Notes: generated from the letters alone by a model not told the origin. A stretch of 64,000 nucleotides of DNA from Rhipidocladum racemiflorum (GCA_036346355.1 CM070580.1:17413374-17477373), one strand, 5' to 3'. Shown: positions 1 to 13,200, counted from the first letter of the stretch. Numbers and translations are program-made.

Positions 1-1377
1 GCCCACCGCCAGCGGTCCAAAGAACAAAGGCCTGATGGTCTTGGAGTCGACCAAAGAAAGTGACGAGGGATGAGGGGGCGCTGGCCAGGCCACATGTAAA
101 TGGCCCCTGTCCAGGGGTTGTAGCAGTTGTAGCCCGTAGAGGGGACCTGTCCCGTAGCCTGGTGCACGGAGGAGCTGGAAGCGCCGGAACCGGAGGGGGC
201 GCTGCTGTTGCCACGTCCCCCCCGCTTGCCCCGTTTCCAGCTAACTGCGTGGGGCCGAAGGTGGAATCGCCGGCCGCCCCAGGCTCTTTGTGGAGGGCGC
301 GGGGGCCGGCTATGCGGGCGTGGAGCGGGCGGCTTGGGACCGCTGGTGTCGCCAGTCCCAGAAAAGGCAGCGAGGGCTGTAGCCGGGACAGCCTTTGCCA
401 TGGTGAGCTCCTCGAGCGCCAAGTCGTCGCGACCGCAGAAGTCGTAGGAGGATGGGTGCGGCGGAGGTGGAGACCCAGCGCGAGAAAGCGCTCGTTGAGG
501 CCCCGGACGATGTTGAGGACGAGAGTCCTGTCGGAGACGGGCTCACCAAGATCGCGCAGATCCTCAGCGAGTTTCTTGTAGCGGCGGCAATACTCGGCGA
601 CGGGGAGATCGCCCTGTGAGAAAGAGCGGAACTCTTGGTCGGCGTAGAGGGCGCGGGTCGTGCGGTTCCCAAGGAACTGCGATTCGATGGAGAGCCATAG
701 GACGCGAGCGGTGGCACCGCGCTGAGACACCGTGTCGGCGAGATCGTCGGAGATAGTCCCGAGGATCCAGGTGCGAACGACGGCATTCATGCGCACCCAA
801 TCCGGCGAATCAGGGGCGATGGCGTCGGAGAGGACGTGATGCTCCAGGGAGAACTTGGTGAGGGTGAGCAGGAAGGATTCGCACCAACGTGCGTAGAAGG
901 TGGAATTGGTGTCGAGGAGGAGCGGCACGAGGGCCCGGATGTTCTGCACGGCGACGGCCTGAGCATGCAGGTTGAGCAGGGCGGCGGCTTCGTGTTGAAG
1001 AAGAGCAACGTCAAGGAGCGGATTTAGAGCGCCGTTGCCTGCGGCGCCGGTGGAGGCAGAGCCGTCCTCCGGTTGGTTGGGCGCAGCCGCCGCGCGTTCC
1101 CGAGCGGCACGTTCGAAGCGGCGCGCGACGCTGAAGGCGCCGCTGCCGCGCTCTTGTTGTGCGAGGGTGGCCTCACGCTCTGCACCGCCGCGGCAAGAGC
1201 AAAGAAGCTGAAGCGGCCTGGTTACGCTGGCCGCGTTCCTCGGGCCGGCTGAAGGTTTGCGGCGCGCTCGAGGTTCGCAGCAGCGGAGGCGATGGCGTCG
1301 TGGTCTTGGGCTTGCCCAGGGTCGACTACCTCGGCGCCAGAGTTGACGTCGACCGGCGGCGGAGATTCACCAGCCAT
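1..1377 (-). pseudogene. Ty1/copia gag (UBN2-type), partial
   Basis: This is the gag region of a copia retrotransposon read on the minus strand and cut by the window edge. The likely ATG is at 1377 (protein start MAGESPPPVDV). Further in, about 790 down to 455, the frame reads as the capsid-like UBN2/gag block of grass copia elements: AVVRTWILGTISDDL, then QFLGNRTTRALYADQEF, then DLGEPVSDRTLVLNIVRGLN. Gag packages the element's RNA. The pieces lie in more than one frame, so this copy is decayed. It is directly preceded on its own strand by a primer-binding site and a short LTR. The rest of the element lies left of the window. Confidence 0.8.
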
Positions 1378-1446
1378 GGAGCAGCGCCGGGAAAAGAAAG
1401 GGGGGCGCGCTGATGCGGAAGTGTGTTCAGGTTTTGAAACCCTAAA

Positions 1447-1458
1447 CTCGTGATACCA
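1447..1458 (-). other. copia primer-binding site
   Basis: On the minus strand TGGTATCACGAG follows the CA end of the LTR. It resembles the usual plant copia primer-binding site TGGTATCAGAGC (initiator tRNA-Met), with changes in the last bases. Confidence 0.7.
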
Positions 1459-1666
1459 TGAAAGCAACAGAGGTTGCGAGGAATAGTAGATTGATTAATT
1501 GAGAGATAATGTAGTTACATATATAGGGGAGGAGGACCGTGAGGCTAAAGGAAACCTACAGGATAAGGACTCCTCCCCGTATCCCTCTCTAACCGAACAT
1601 ACTATACATGGCCGGCCGGCTGGGAGCCAGGCTCTAGGCCGTACAAGCATATAAAACATTCTAACA
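1459..1666 (-). repeat. 5' LTR of copia element (about 208 bp)
   Basis: On the minus strand this segment starts TGTTAGAATG and ends CTTTCA, so it has TG...CA ends, and the primer-binding site follows at once. LINE reading frame ends abruptly at its outer edge, which places the insertion inside a LINE. The partner LTR is outside the window, so limits rest on the TG/CA ends and the PBS only. Confidence 0.7.
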
Positions 1667-3180
1667 AGCACAATGTGCGCTTGGTTAAGCAATTGCAACT
1701 GTCCTCCTTTTAGGTTATGGAAGTGCTGAATGACCTCCATAAGATCTTCCTTAATTATGCTCCAACAGGACCTGTAAAACACCCTATGAAACCATCTGGA
1801 CCTGGGGCTTTATCTGTTGGCAGTGAAAAAACTACCTCTTTGACCTCCTGCAGACTGAAAGGCTCTTCCAAGCTGTGGAGATCAAGTGGTGTACTCTCAA
1901 GGCACGCCCAGTTAAGAGTGCAAGCTCTCTTGTGCAGCGACCCTAGCAACTCTTCATAATGTCTGGAAACCGCTTCATGCATCTCTTCCCTATTCGTGAT
2001 CACACCAAATTCAGTCTGCAGAGAGGAAATGTGCTTTTTCCTCCTCCGGGCAGCTACTTTGATATGGAAAAATTTTGTGTTTGCATCCCCTTCATTGATG
2101 TATGTAAGCCTCGATCTCTGCTTGTACCTGAGCCTTTGAACTCCAGCAAGACCTAGAACCCTGCATTTCAACTTCTTATAGAGTTGGAATTCTTCTTGAA
2201 TCAGGGATCTGCTTTCCTGCGCCCTATCCAGCTGCAAGATGAGTTCTGCCGCTATTGCCAATTGCAGTTTAAGATCTCCAACGATTTGACGGCTCCACAA
2301 TTTGAGCGCTCTGGCTGTTCTTGACAGCTTGATATGGAAACGCCGACAAACCTCCAAAGCTTGGACTGGCTTTGTCCAAGCCGAATGTACCACCTGAGCA
2401 AAATTCGGCAGTCTTGGCCAGAATGCTTCAAACCTGAACATCCTAGACTTTTCCACCGGAGTATTGAAAAGGAGTAGGGGGCAGTGATCGGAAATTAGGG
2501 AGGAGAGAGCCTGCAGCTTGCAGTTGGGGTGGATTATTTCCCAATCTTGAGTAACAAAAAAACGGTCAATTCTGGTTTGAATGGGGTTGCTTGTTCCGCT
2601 CGACCAGGTGTAGCATCTTCCGGACAAATCTAATTCTTTCAATTGGTTTGCGTTTAACATGTCCCTGAAAGCCTGCATTAAACGCCTGTTAGAGTTCCCA
2701 TTACTTTTATCTTGGGCCTGGTAAATCATGTTGAAGTCTCCCAATAAAACCCATTCCGGGAGCATGGTGCCCTTAACCTGTATTAACTCTTGAAGGAATA
2801 GCAATTTCTCGCTTTCTGATTGGGGCCCATACACTCCTGTGCAAGACCAGGAAGAACCTATCCAAGCAGGCTAGGAGAATTCCTCCTCTTGTTCCTTCTG
2901 CTGGGAGGAAAGCGAAATTTTGACTGAAGTCAGGCCCTAGAATGTCCTTCACCAAGTTGGCATCAATGGTTTGAAGCTTGGTTTCTTGCATTGCAAACAG
3001 ACCACCATTGCCCTTGTATCTTTGACCAGCTCCCTGACAACCGATCTCCTAGCAGGCGCATTGAGCCCTCTAACATTCCAACAGAGCACGCGGCAATCAA
3101 GTTCCATGATGTGCCCAAACCTGCAACCTGAACCTGAACCTGTGTATAGACATATATATCTAGTAGAAACCAACGGCTAG
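1667..3180 (-). mobile_element. L1-type LINE fragment: endonuclease and start of reverse transcriptase
   Basis: This is an L1-like non-LTR retrotransposon on the minus strand. The ORF2 start is about 3107 (MELDCRVLCWNVRGLN, the first motif of the apurinic endonuclease domain). Next come a GGILLAC-like segment, WVLLGDFNMI, the RIDRFFVT block and SDHCPLLL, all typical of exo/endonuclease/phosphatase folds. The reverse transcriptase begins at FSLPTDKAPGPDGF near 1790 and continues after a frameshift to LLNQAHIVL at 1670, where the copia LTR interrupts it. At least three frame changes show the copy is dead. Nothing of the catalytic YADD motif or 3' tail is in the window. Confidence 0.85.
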
Positions 3181-3939
3181 GTGCAATCATGCAAACTTTA
3201 TACGTTGACCATCATTTGTTGGCTGGATGGATGGGTCAGATCTGAAGGGATTTAAGGGTCACATGTTGGAGAATTGTTTATGAGGGCTCCCACCTTATCA
3301 AGTCCTATTGGATCTACCCATTCATCTCTCATCCAATGGTGCGTGTCAGAGCTTGCATGATAGTACATAGACATTGGCTTGCACTAGACCCCTTAAACAT
3401 ATATAATTTCTTCTTGCACAATTGTGGATCATAAAGAGTCAAATTAAGATAGTCTAATAAGAAAAAGAAACTGCAAATGAGAGCTTAGATTTAGTTGAAT
3501 ATGGGTGTATATGATCCATTATATAACCTGATAATCTGATATTTGTTATTCTGCTATACAATAAGGCAATAAGCTAGCTAATTGATACACATCTAATATC
3601 CAACGATGGTAGTTAGTATTGCACCATTGAAATGAGATTCTGAGCATTATGCCTCTTCATATAGGATGAACCACACTTGTAAATTTATAATTTTCTATAG
3701 TATGTTGATTTAAGTCTCCTGGTGTAATTAGAGTCATATTTTGGATGATGCGGAAGTGTATTAACACTTGATATACTAGCTTCCTCCTTTTCTATGGCTT
3801 CCCATTTCCCATAGAAGTGCAGGTGTTGGTTATTACATCAGAACTAGGCACTGTGGCATTATTGAAGGCATGCACACATCTTTTATTTGTGTAGGCTTTT
3901 GGCAGACTAGCAAGTCATTCATGTTGCCTGAATTACATT
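3181..3939. other. AT-rich spacer, nothing assigned
   Basis: No exon with PHD-finger cysteines and no RNA gene was seen on either strand between the LINE and the Tourist-like MITE. This stretch may be an intron or the 5' flank of the AIPP2-like gene to its right. Confidence 0.5.
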
Positions 3940-3942
3940 TAA

Positions 3943-4162
3943 GGTTGTGTTTGGTTGTTGGAATGAGGTTAAATGGGAGGGGATGGTCCTGTACCATTTG
4001 GTTCTATTATTTTGAGCGAATAGAATGGTTCCTAATATTTCTTATACTTGTATCACTTGATATAGGATGGGATGGTTCATTCAAGCAACCAAACACGTGG
4101 ATAACTTTTTTCTTGAATCATCTCATACATGTACCACTTGGTACAAGCAACCAAACACAGCC
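3943..4162. mobile_element. Tourist/PIF-like MITE, 220 bp
   Basis: Terminal inverted repeats GGTTGTGTTTGGTTG and CAACCAAACACAGCC bound the element. TAA is duplicated on both sides (3940-3942 and 4163-4165). TAA duplication and a TGTTTGGTT-type end are typical of PIF/Harbinger-derived Tourist MITEs. It sits just upstream of the first recognised exon of the AIPP2-like gene. Confidence 0.8.
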
Positions 4163-4277
4163 TAAATATCATGCACTCTTTGTCCATTGCAAAATCTGGA
4201 TTCTTTTATGTTATTTCTGGTCCCATTGGTTTTACAATTGATAGTGATTTCTTTCCCTCTATTTTGAGTCATATCAG

Positions 4278-7200
4278 ACAGAACGAACTCCATCATGCCA
4301 ATGAGGCAGTGTTCAAGACAAAGAGAATTTCAAGACAAAACTCTTCAGATAAGTACAGGATGCATAGATCTTCCATTGGTACATATTCAAAACGTGATGC
4401 AAGAGTCAAGCTAATTCCCGCAGAAGACATTACTGATGTACGGCATGGAAAACTATTTGGTATAACTGTTGCCTCAGCTGGATTACAGAAAAGGCATTGC
4501 AAACGAAGTGTTACTCCTCCAAGTTCACATAAAGTGTCTCTTATGAGATCCACGTCACGCACTCAAAAGCCTACACCACCAGCGTCAAGAGTTGCTGCCT
4601 CATGTCTTTCCCCTCGGAGGCTTGAGACAGCTGAAAATGGACATTCACTTGTTGGGGCCTATATCACAAGTTCTCTTACCACACAAATTGCTTCTCTTAA
4701 GAACCGTCCATCAGCAAGCTGCAAGGGTGTTCTTTCACAGCCTTCTTGGACATCTGTGATTACTGCTCCTAAGAATCTTAGCGGTAAGGAAAGTAGAGAA
4801 GCATTTGTCAGGAGTTGCGGTTCAGGTATTTTACATTGTCAAGACCAGAGCAGTGCAATTCCTCCATCTGGTTTGCTAAAAGAGGCAGTGATGAGTCCCA
4901 TCTCTCCTAGTTCTGTGCATGTGCTTGCTGCACATTCAAGTGAGGTTCCTCTTGGTGCAAAGGCAAAACATTTTTCTAAGAGTGTCTGGACGCCTGACAA
5001 TGGGAAGCTGTGTTCTACAAGCTGCAATTCGGCTGCATTTCAATGCCAAGGTATAAGAAGCGCTGCAGCTCGTATTGTGCAAAAAGTACCAACTGTGGAG
5101 CCAACATTATTGAGCCCAACATCTGTGCCTAGTGAAAGGTCCACCGAGGTATATCCAGATACTAGATCAAGGCCTTCTTCCAGACTAAATTTGTTTGACG
5201 GAAAATGCAAAGCGACCTCACTGCAGTGTGAAACAATCATTCCTGCAACACGGAGCCTGCAGATGACAGCTCCTGCACAATGTGTCAAACTGTCTAATGA
5301 TTTTGAAGCAGTTCCTTCCAGTAAGAGCCATATAAGTAATGAGAAACAAACAAACCAGGAGGTTTCAATTAATTGTAACGCATCTTCAGGTATAGTGAGG
5401 ATCCTGACAGTAATCTTCTCTATTCTTTCATCTACCTATCTAAAATAAATGACATGAATTATAGCATCCCTGCAATCTAATGTTTGATGAGTTATGCTTA
5501 TTCAAAAATTGCAAAAGAAGTTCTGTAAATATGTCCATTTTAACTGCCCAGCTTCTATTTACTTAGTGCGAGCCTTTTTACCTTGTTGAAATTTGTCTGC
5601 TTTCTGCCTTAATGATTATCTTGCTTGACTGTCATTAGATTGCCCAGGATCATTCTTGGTTGTAAACCTAGAAAATAATATATTAACCTTGTTCCTTGTA
5701 TAGCTTATGTTGCACTGTCATTACATTGCTTGGCATTTCTGATTTTTTTTTGTATTTAGATTATAAAGGAATGTAGAAACTCCTGGTTATTCAAGGTTGT
5801 ACTTAGATTATAAAGGAATGTAGAAACTCCTTTATTCAAGGTTGAGGAAACACAGAAACTTAAGAAGACACAAGGACAAAAGGAAAATAACACAAATTAC
5901 ATGTATGGTTTAGAAATTGCTAAAGATATTTTAGGCTCTCATTACTACTTTACCGGCTTGGAGTTTTACTCACATCCATAGCCTCTTATCTTATATATGA
6001 TACTTCTACAGTATGGTGAGTTTGGCTGCTGCATTTGTTTGTTTTTTTATCCTCTCAAATGAGTTTTTATGATTGAAATTCCTCCATGACTGAAATAGTC
6101 CTTTTTGAGTTTTGCACAGTGTGTTTTCTAATATTTTTCTATAGAGTTGTTTTATAGTTCAGTGCATGTATTTGCAAGGACAGAAGTACAGAACATAAAA
6201 TAAATGAATGAAATAATTTTTTTATCTGTTGCTTAAAATTTTCTTCTGAGGAATTTGTTGTAATAACATTGGTATTTGGGAAACAGGTACCCATGAAATT
6301 TTACATACAAAACTGCACAAGAAGTATTACCAACCAGAAGCCTGCTGGAAGTAAGTAATACAATTCTTAGACATTAAAATATTTTTCCAAAGGGTTATAC
6401 TGAGCTTTCATCTGAGAATAGGTGGAATTTGTTTTGCTGCACTGCACTTTTCCTGCTGCACCTTTACAATAGACCCTGGATTTATCTTCCCATTCTAATG
6501 TATTTATTTGGAAGCTGGAGCCACCAAATTGAATAAAAGTTTGTTTTGGGCTCAAGTACAAAACTCAAGAGATACCAGAAGTTGATATGCCTAAATTTGA
6601 TATGCTGTCATACTTATCAGAAAGAGCATTATTTTAATTTCATTTGTTGTGGCGACCCGCATGATTAGCCCATAGAACTGTCATTATACCGAGTTAATTA
6701 CACGAATCTCGACATAGTAGCTAACAAAATATCGAACGCACTCGACACTTTATCAGATACTATGCCGTGTTCAGAGTGTTGCAACAGAATAATAATTATA
6801 GACTGAAATGAAAATATATTACATTCCAAAGCCACGCAGGGCTATATGCTCAGTACAAGAACTTTACATCGGATCCAAGTACAACAAAAACATATTACAA
6901 CGATCCCATCTCCCTGGTGACCATCCAAAATGAGAATATTGTTTACCCAACCCCCTAGTCCTCCTGGTTATAGTAGTAGTAGGCGTCCTCTTACAGATTC
7001 TGATCTTGCGTTTCACCCTTAACCCAGGACTCATCGTGGCTCCATAGGACTCACCTTCTAAGCAAAGGAGGATTTAAGCAAGAGTGAGTACAGACGTACT
7101 CAGCAAGCATTAATAACAAATACAATTACATGAATTTTCCTCTTATTTTCCACAGAAGTTCACTTTCCCAAATTTTTTTGTTTTTTATTAAAATAGTTTT

Positions 7201-10200
7201 TCTTTAAGGATTGACCATTTTAATTTAAGAATATTGACTACTAGCACTTGTATATGAGACAGACTTAGCTTTCGCAGCCTCCAATCCAGGAGACATGCAT
7301 GAATTCATGATTTTAACCCTGCGTAGGTTTGTATCACTTACCCATAGTGACCCTCACAAGAGAGGCCCTAGAACATTTATCACTAATCCAGTATTAGATT
7401 TCCAACCCTACTACTCGATGTCGGAGACACCCATCCCGGGCTGTCCCACCAGGCTCGCAGGTAGCAGTTATACTCCGGCCAACCGCATGGCAATAACTCG
7501 ACTCATGGCTTCAATATAGCGCCACTTTTGGCGAACCCCAACGGGCCTCCCAATGTGGAGATCCAAAACTTCATAGGACAACCTTTTCTGATCAATTTCA
7601 CACATTATGGTTGATACGGTAATTACAGCTTATTGCCCAAGTGTAGTTTGTTAAATCATTGTATTCTAACCTATATAGAGGGCCTCATCGGCATGAAAAT
7701 CCTTCTCATCGGCACCCTGTACCCACCATAATAATCATATGCCATAACTTACTTCCAACTCGTCAACTCAACCAACTTATCAGTTTCACAAAGCCATCCG
7801 CTCATCACTTTCACATTCAATCAATTATCCATTCCTCAATTCAATAACCAGACCATACTCCATCCGGGTCCAATTTCACATTTTCAATTTAAACGTATAC
7901 TTTTCAATGTATGAATGATGGGAAATTATACTGAAATCGTTTAAAGACATTTAAAAAATTGATCAAAGGAAAACTTGCCTGGTATAGAAACGAAAGGCAC
8001 GGCCTCACTCAAACTTCGGGGTAGGTGGTCCGGCAGATTCGGTTCGAGACCTGACACTGAAAGTATTAAACTACGGCAATAAATCTACGACTAACTTTTA
8101 TGGTGTCCAATCTTTTCGGGAACACCACAGGCAATTACAGGGGGTGCTGCCCCTTTTGCTAAAATACCCTATTTTGACCCCAATAACCAACATTTTAGCA
8201 GCAATAATAATGGCAAATTTAATAAATACAAGATTGCAATTTAATACACTTACCACCTATTTAATCGTAGCTTTTTTGAATTCTTTTCAAAATTTTCCTA
8301 TGATCTAGAAACGCCTAATTTATTCTACGTGAAACGCAACGGAGAAAAAAACCTTTTTTTTTCCTTTTCCTTTTTCCCTCTGTTTTCTCCACTTTTCTTT
8401 TCTTTTCTTCTCTTCTCTTCTTTTTCTTTTCTTCTCTCTTCTATTCTTTCTTTTTCTTCTCCTCTCCTCCTCTTCCTCTGGCCGACACCCTGACTCCCCT
8501 CTCCCTCGGTTCCTTCGGCTTTTCCTTCCCTCGGTTGCTTCTCCTGCTCTTCCCTAGGACGAGCTCCCTTCGGTTCCCTCGCCGCTTCGGCCACCAGCCA
8601 CCGCCACCACTGCCACCGCTGCCTCTCCGGCTTCCTGGTCCCCCTTCTCTTCTCTCTACTCCCCTCTCTCTCTACCTCACCTTGTGCTACCGTCGCTTCC
8701 TCCTCCGCAGTCAGTCCCCTGGCCCAGCCGCCGCTACTCCGACTTCCCCTCCTCTAGTCCGGTCGCCGCCTGTCTCCTCTCTCTTTACCTCTCGCTCCAC
8801 CTATTCAGCTGTACGCTGAGCTTCCCCTTATGGCAAGCGAGGGATTTGATCATTTGCCCCGAAGTTAATTGCCTTTGATCATTTACCCAAAGTTGATCGG
8901 CCTTTGATCATTTGCCCTATGATGTCTCACTGACATGTGGCCTCAGGACCCGCGTATCAATGAGACATCATAGGGCAAATGATCAAAGGCCAATCAACTT
9001 CAGGTAAATCATCAATTTTTCCAAAACAGAGATGGATCGATCTATATTTTTGGGGGTCTCCTTTGTGATTTGCACATTTTATACTTCGCTTATACTTTTG
9101 GATTTGCATGAAAGGTCAACGATGCATGGAGCTCTAGGTTGGATGGCAAGGCACGAGTCAAGCAACCCCTAGGGTTCCCTACTGAGATCACCTATGAATC
9201 CCCTCCTGATCTACCCAAACAAGCACCCTACAAGTAGTGCTACTGCTACTGCTACTGCTAGTGCTACCGCTACTGCTAGTGCTACCATGCTATGGTTGTG
9301 CACCTGGGGTCGGGTTTGGGGATGAGGAAGGTGCTGCCAAGGAAGAAGAGGTCGATGTCGGTGTCGGGGAAGATGAAGTGGCCGCCTTGCTTGGGAACTC
9401 CTCCTCACTGTGGTTCAGCTCCTCTTCTTGCTTGAAGTCTTCTTCTCCTCCTCCCATGGCTCCTGGTGGCTTCTTGGATGCTCTTGGTTCTTTTCTGGCC
9501 CCAGCTTGTGGCTCCTACTTCTTCGGTTTTAGTGGCTAGCTCTCCGTGGTGTTGATCCCCTTGCTCTCGGTTTGGTTGAGAAAAGAGGAGTGGCTCGGTG
9601 CTTTGGCGGAGGGGAACGGAGATGCACTGCCTTTGCTCCCTTCGGTAATAAAGAGGGCATGGCCTCCCTTGCCCTGCCTCAATCGATGTGGGAGGCTAAA
9701 TGGGATGCATTGCTGTGTTGGCTTTGTTGGTTGGGTGCACTTGGCTAGCTAGGTCAAAGTTACCAAGTTACCTCCTTGGTTCCTTTTACCGAGTTACTAA
9801 ATGATGGCTCTACTATTCGCTCTAATTTGCTACGGATACTCGCAATCCGAACAGGTAAGTTAGGATTGCCGAGTGATGAACCCTATCTAGCGAGAGGTAT
9901 CGACCCGACCCTAACGGGTCTGATATCTCGGTGACTGATACCTCGCCTGCGAGTCTGACGGCAATCCCCATTCTAATTCTATTCGTTCTATTTGCATTGA
10001 AAGCTTTTATAAATAAAGTACGTTGATTACTATACTAATTACTGTCTAATACTCTTAATTATTTAAGTAATATTCTAGGTTGTTTCACTTGTGTCATTCA
10101 ATACTGGCTGTGCTTTTTGCCTTGAACCTTGTCTGAGTAGGCGATGAAGTTAATTATCAGTATAGTTGGTCCGTGCATCAGATTATTGGCAGAGTTATTT

Positions 10201-13200
10201 CAGAGCTGTCCTATGTCAGCAATTAACTATGCAATAAGCTATATCATAACAGATTGTTCGTGTGCAATACAAGTAACAACTGTTTCTGTTTATTGAACTG
10301 TTCTGCAATTCGGAAGTGTTGAACTTTTATGCAATGCTGAAATCAAGCTATGATGATGAATCTGTTGCACTTTGCTATTTTAGTGTCCATGTACTTTACT
10401 TTCAGTTAAACACTAAGGATCTGTTTCAACTTTCTTTAGGGGGAATTTTGAAGTAATTGGAGAGCTAACACGTAATTGTGACGGACTTGAAGCCCATTTC
10501 CCTTTTGAAATTTTTGTCAAAGTTTATGAAGCTTCAAAACAATTGCCTGAAACCTTAAAGCTAGAGGCTCTTCCTCTTTCTCGGCTATGGCCGAAAATGT
10601 TCAAGATGAAACCCCCAGATGGACAGGATATTGGACTATGCTTCATAAGCTCTCTTGAAAGGTATATGTACTTTAATCATCAAAGCTTCTACTGACGTTA
10701 AAAAGCATCAGTAATGATTTTGGTGAGTTACTTGCAGCCATGCCAGCTGCCATATATTAGCAAGTATCATTTCAGTTACCAACAAATGACACTTTATTCT
10801 GGACAATTAAATCCGTGCAAGTGATTTTGGAGTTAAAGCTCTTTCATTGTTTATAGAGTGTGCTCTCGCTTACCGCTTATCCACATATGTGTGTGCTCTC
10901 TTATAAGCTTGAAATCATTTATTACAGGACAAAAAGAAATTTCGATCATCTCCTGGAAAATACTTCTTCACATATTGGCTTGCGGGCTGACATTGGCACT
11001 ACTGAGTTGCTGGTATTTTCATCCAAGTTGCTTACACAGGATTATCAAAGTATGTCTGCATGGTTCTTGCGTAGTTATGTTTCCATTACTCATTGTTTTA
11101 CAAATTCCACCATGGTTGACAAGTTTTTGGACTTTGATGTTTCTACAAGTACGCATATCGTTTGTGAAGCTTTCTATTTGGTAATGTTATTTTTGAAGCT
11201 GTTTTTTTTTTTCTCTTCCTGGAAACTGGATATTTGATAAGCTATGCAATCTCTGCTAGATGTTTTCTGAAATGTTGTAAAAACTAGTATGCAGGCGCAA
11301 ATTTATCATCTAACTTCCGTAGAATTACTATTGTAACAGCGAAAGGTGGCAAATTTTACTTTTGGGGTGTTTTCCAGAAGCATCTCAGAAAGAAGCAGCA
11401 CCGATCCAACAATCATACAAATAATGTGGGGATCAGCAATACCAGTAATGGAAACTCGTGTGACAGATCTGAAGAGATTGGTGTGAACTTGGTTTTGACA
11501 GAAGGCAAAGAAGCAAACAGTGACAAATGTGAGGTTGGCATGAAATTGGATACAAGAGGAAGTGAAGAGATGGAGAGGGACAAATATAAGGAGAATGGCA
11601 AGATACTGGATGTGACAGGAGACAGAGGGACAGATAGGGTCAACCAATGTTTGGCAGTGCTCAAAAGTCCTGATTCAAATGCTGCGGCTAGTTGCACAGT
11701 TCCTGCTGTTTCTTTCTTTAGCGGACGTCACAGTCCTGACTCCACAGGTAAGAACCCTTTTTTTTGCGGCTGGTACATCTTGCTTTTTTACTGGTGCAGC
11801 TCCTAGACTTTCTTTGGTTGCTCCATGGTTTCTTATCAAAGCTTCCTCTTACTACATATTCTCCATGTCAATCTGCTACAAGAGCTGCTGACTCGGACCT
11901 TGTTTTTGAATTGGACACACCTCCAGGGTTTCCTCTTGATGTCCCTCCTGGCTTCACAAAAGCTCATTGTCGGCTTCATACAGGAGAGACTGCTGAGTGT
12001 ATCAACTCTTCTCCCAGCCTTGTTTTGGACACACCCTTAGGGTCTCTTGATGTCCCTCCTGACTTCACAAAAGCTCATTGTCAGCTTCATACAGGAGAAA
12101 CTGCTAAGTGTATCAACTCTTCTCCCAGCCTTGTTTTGGACACACCTCCAGGGTTTCCTCTTGATGTCCCTCCTGGCTTCACAAAAGCTCATTGTCAGCT
12201 TCATACAGGAGAAACTGCTGAGTCATACATAGACTCTTCTCCCAGCCTTGTTTTGGACACTCCTCCAGGATTTCCTCTTGATATTCCCCCCGGCTTTACT
12301 GAAGCTCATCGTCGGCTACCCACTATAACTTCTGATGGATCAGAAGGTGGTGTTTCCAGTCCTAGCTCTGAAAAGAAGCCCCTCATTAAGTTCTCTCTAA
12401 ATGTTACAAGACATATTCAAACAGTAGTTTATCCTGGATTTACTAGATTGCATTCGGTGAAAAAAGAGCCTGGGTTGCCTGCAGTCTGTAAGGCCACAGA
12501 GAAGAAAACAACAATTGGAAAAGTAGATGAAATGAAAATCAAGCATGAGGTACAGCATTGTTCCCATTCTTCTTTTTCAGTAATCCCGTATTTTTTGATG
12601 ATCTTTATTTTATTTATCCTTACAATTATGTTGTAGTGTCTCATGCTAGCCACTGCCTAATCATCTTGTGTTATAAATAAGCTGTGTAATGTTATGTTCC
12701 ATGCGTTGCCAGTACTTTGCTTGCCGGAAATTTGATTTTATTTTTATGCGTGCGCATGCTCGTGTGAACTACTCTGCTTGTGCGTAATTTCAAGTGGCTT
12801 TCTTATGACTTTCAAATAAGTTACTGCCGGTAAGAAGAAACTCATGCTCCCTGATTATTGTTCAAACCAAGATGAAATGTTTCAAGACTCACTCACTTGG
12901 GATGTTCTCTTGCTAGTTCTTGATTTGGTCCACTTTGTCTGCTCCATAATATTTCTACTTGCTTGTTTCATGATTTGAACCTTTATTTTTAGAGAAGTTT
13001 TACGGTGCATTATACTGGTAGTATATAATGTGTAGTAGAAATCACATCTAACCGTTGATTTGTTAAGTGTGTTTCTACTATTCTACTACCACATGAAGTA
13101 TAAGTAAACTCTAGCTAATCTGATCCATTGGATCGAAAAGAATGAATGGTTTATATTCAATTTAGTGTACCGTAAAAGAGCTCTATTTTTAAACTTTGGA

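Larger units (their letters stand above)
6351..10439 (+). other. 4.1-kb intron of the AIPP2-like gene, filled with repeats
   Basis: The flanking exons join in phase (TGG-AA|G), so this is an intron. It holds a repeat-like block at about 6650-8110 whose ends (GTGGCGACCCG and CGGGAACACCAC) are imperfect inverted copies. It also holds a polypyrimidine stretch (8345-8480), a GC-rich stretch (8480-8830), a foldback (8892-8998), a (GCTACT)n tract and a 9-bp inverted pair GGATTGCCG/CGGCAATCC at 9863-9967. I could not assign the 6650-8110 block to a named family. Confidence 0.6.

Noticed and set aside
60..786. Long open frames on both strands in the first kilobase
   Set aside because: They are off-frame shadows of a GC-rich copia gag region; only the minus-strand frame with UBN2-type wording has family similarity.
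8325..8878. Pro/Leu- and Lys/Glu-rich frames
   Set aside because: They come from the polypyrimidine and GC-rich tract inside an intron and show no domain.
9211..9539. Frames starting with poly-Leu or carrying Ala/Val repeats
   Set aside because: Translation of the GCTACT microsatellite; no conserved protein.
10858..11237. Extra frame overlapping the SPOC-like exons
   Set aside because: It reads through an intron or an alternate frame; the exon phases support only the listed model.
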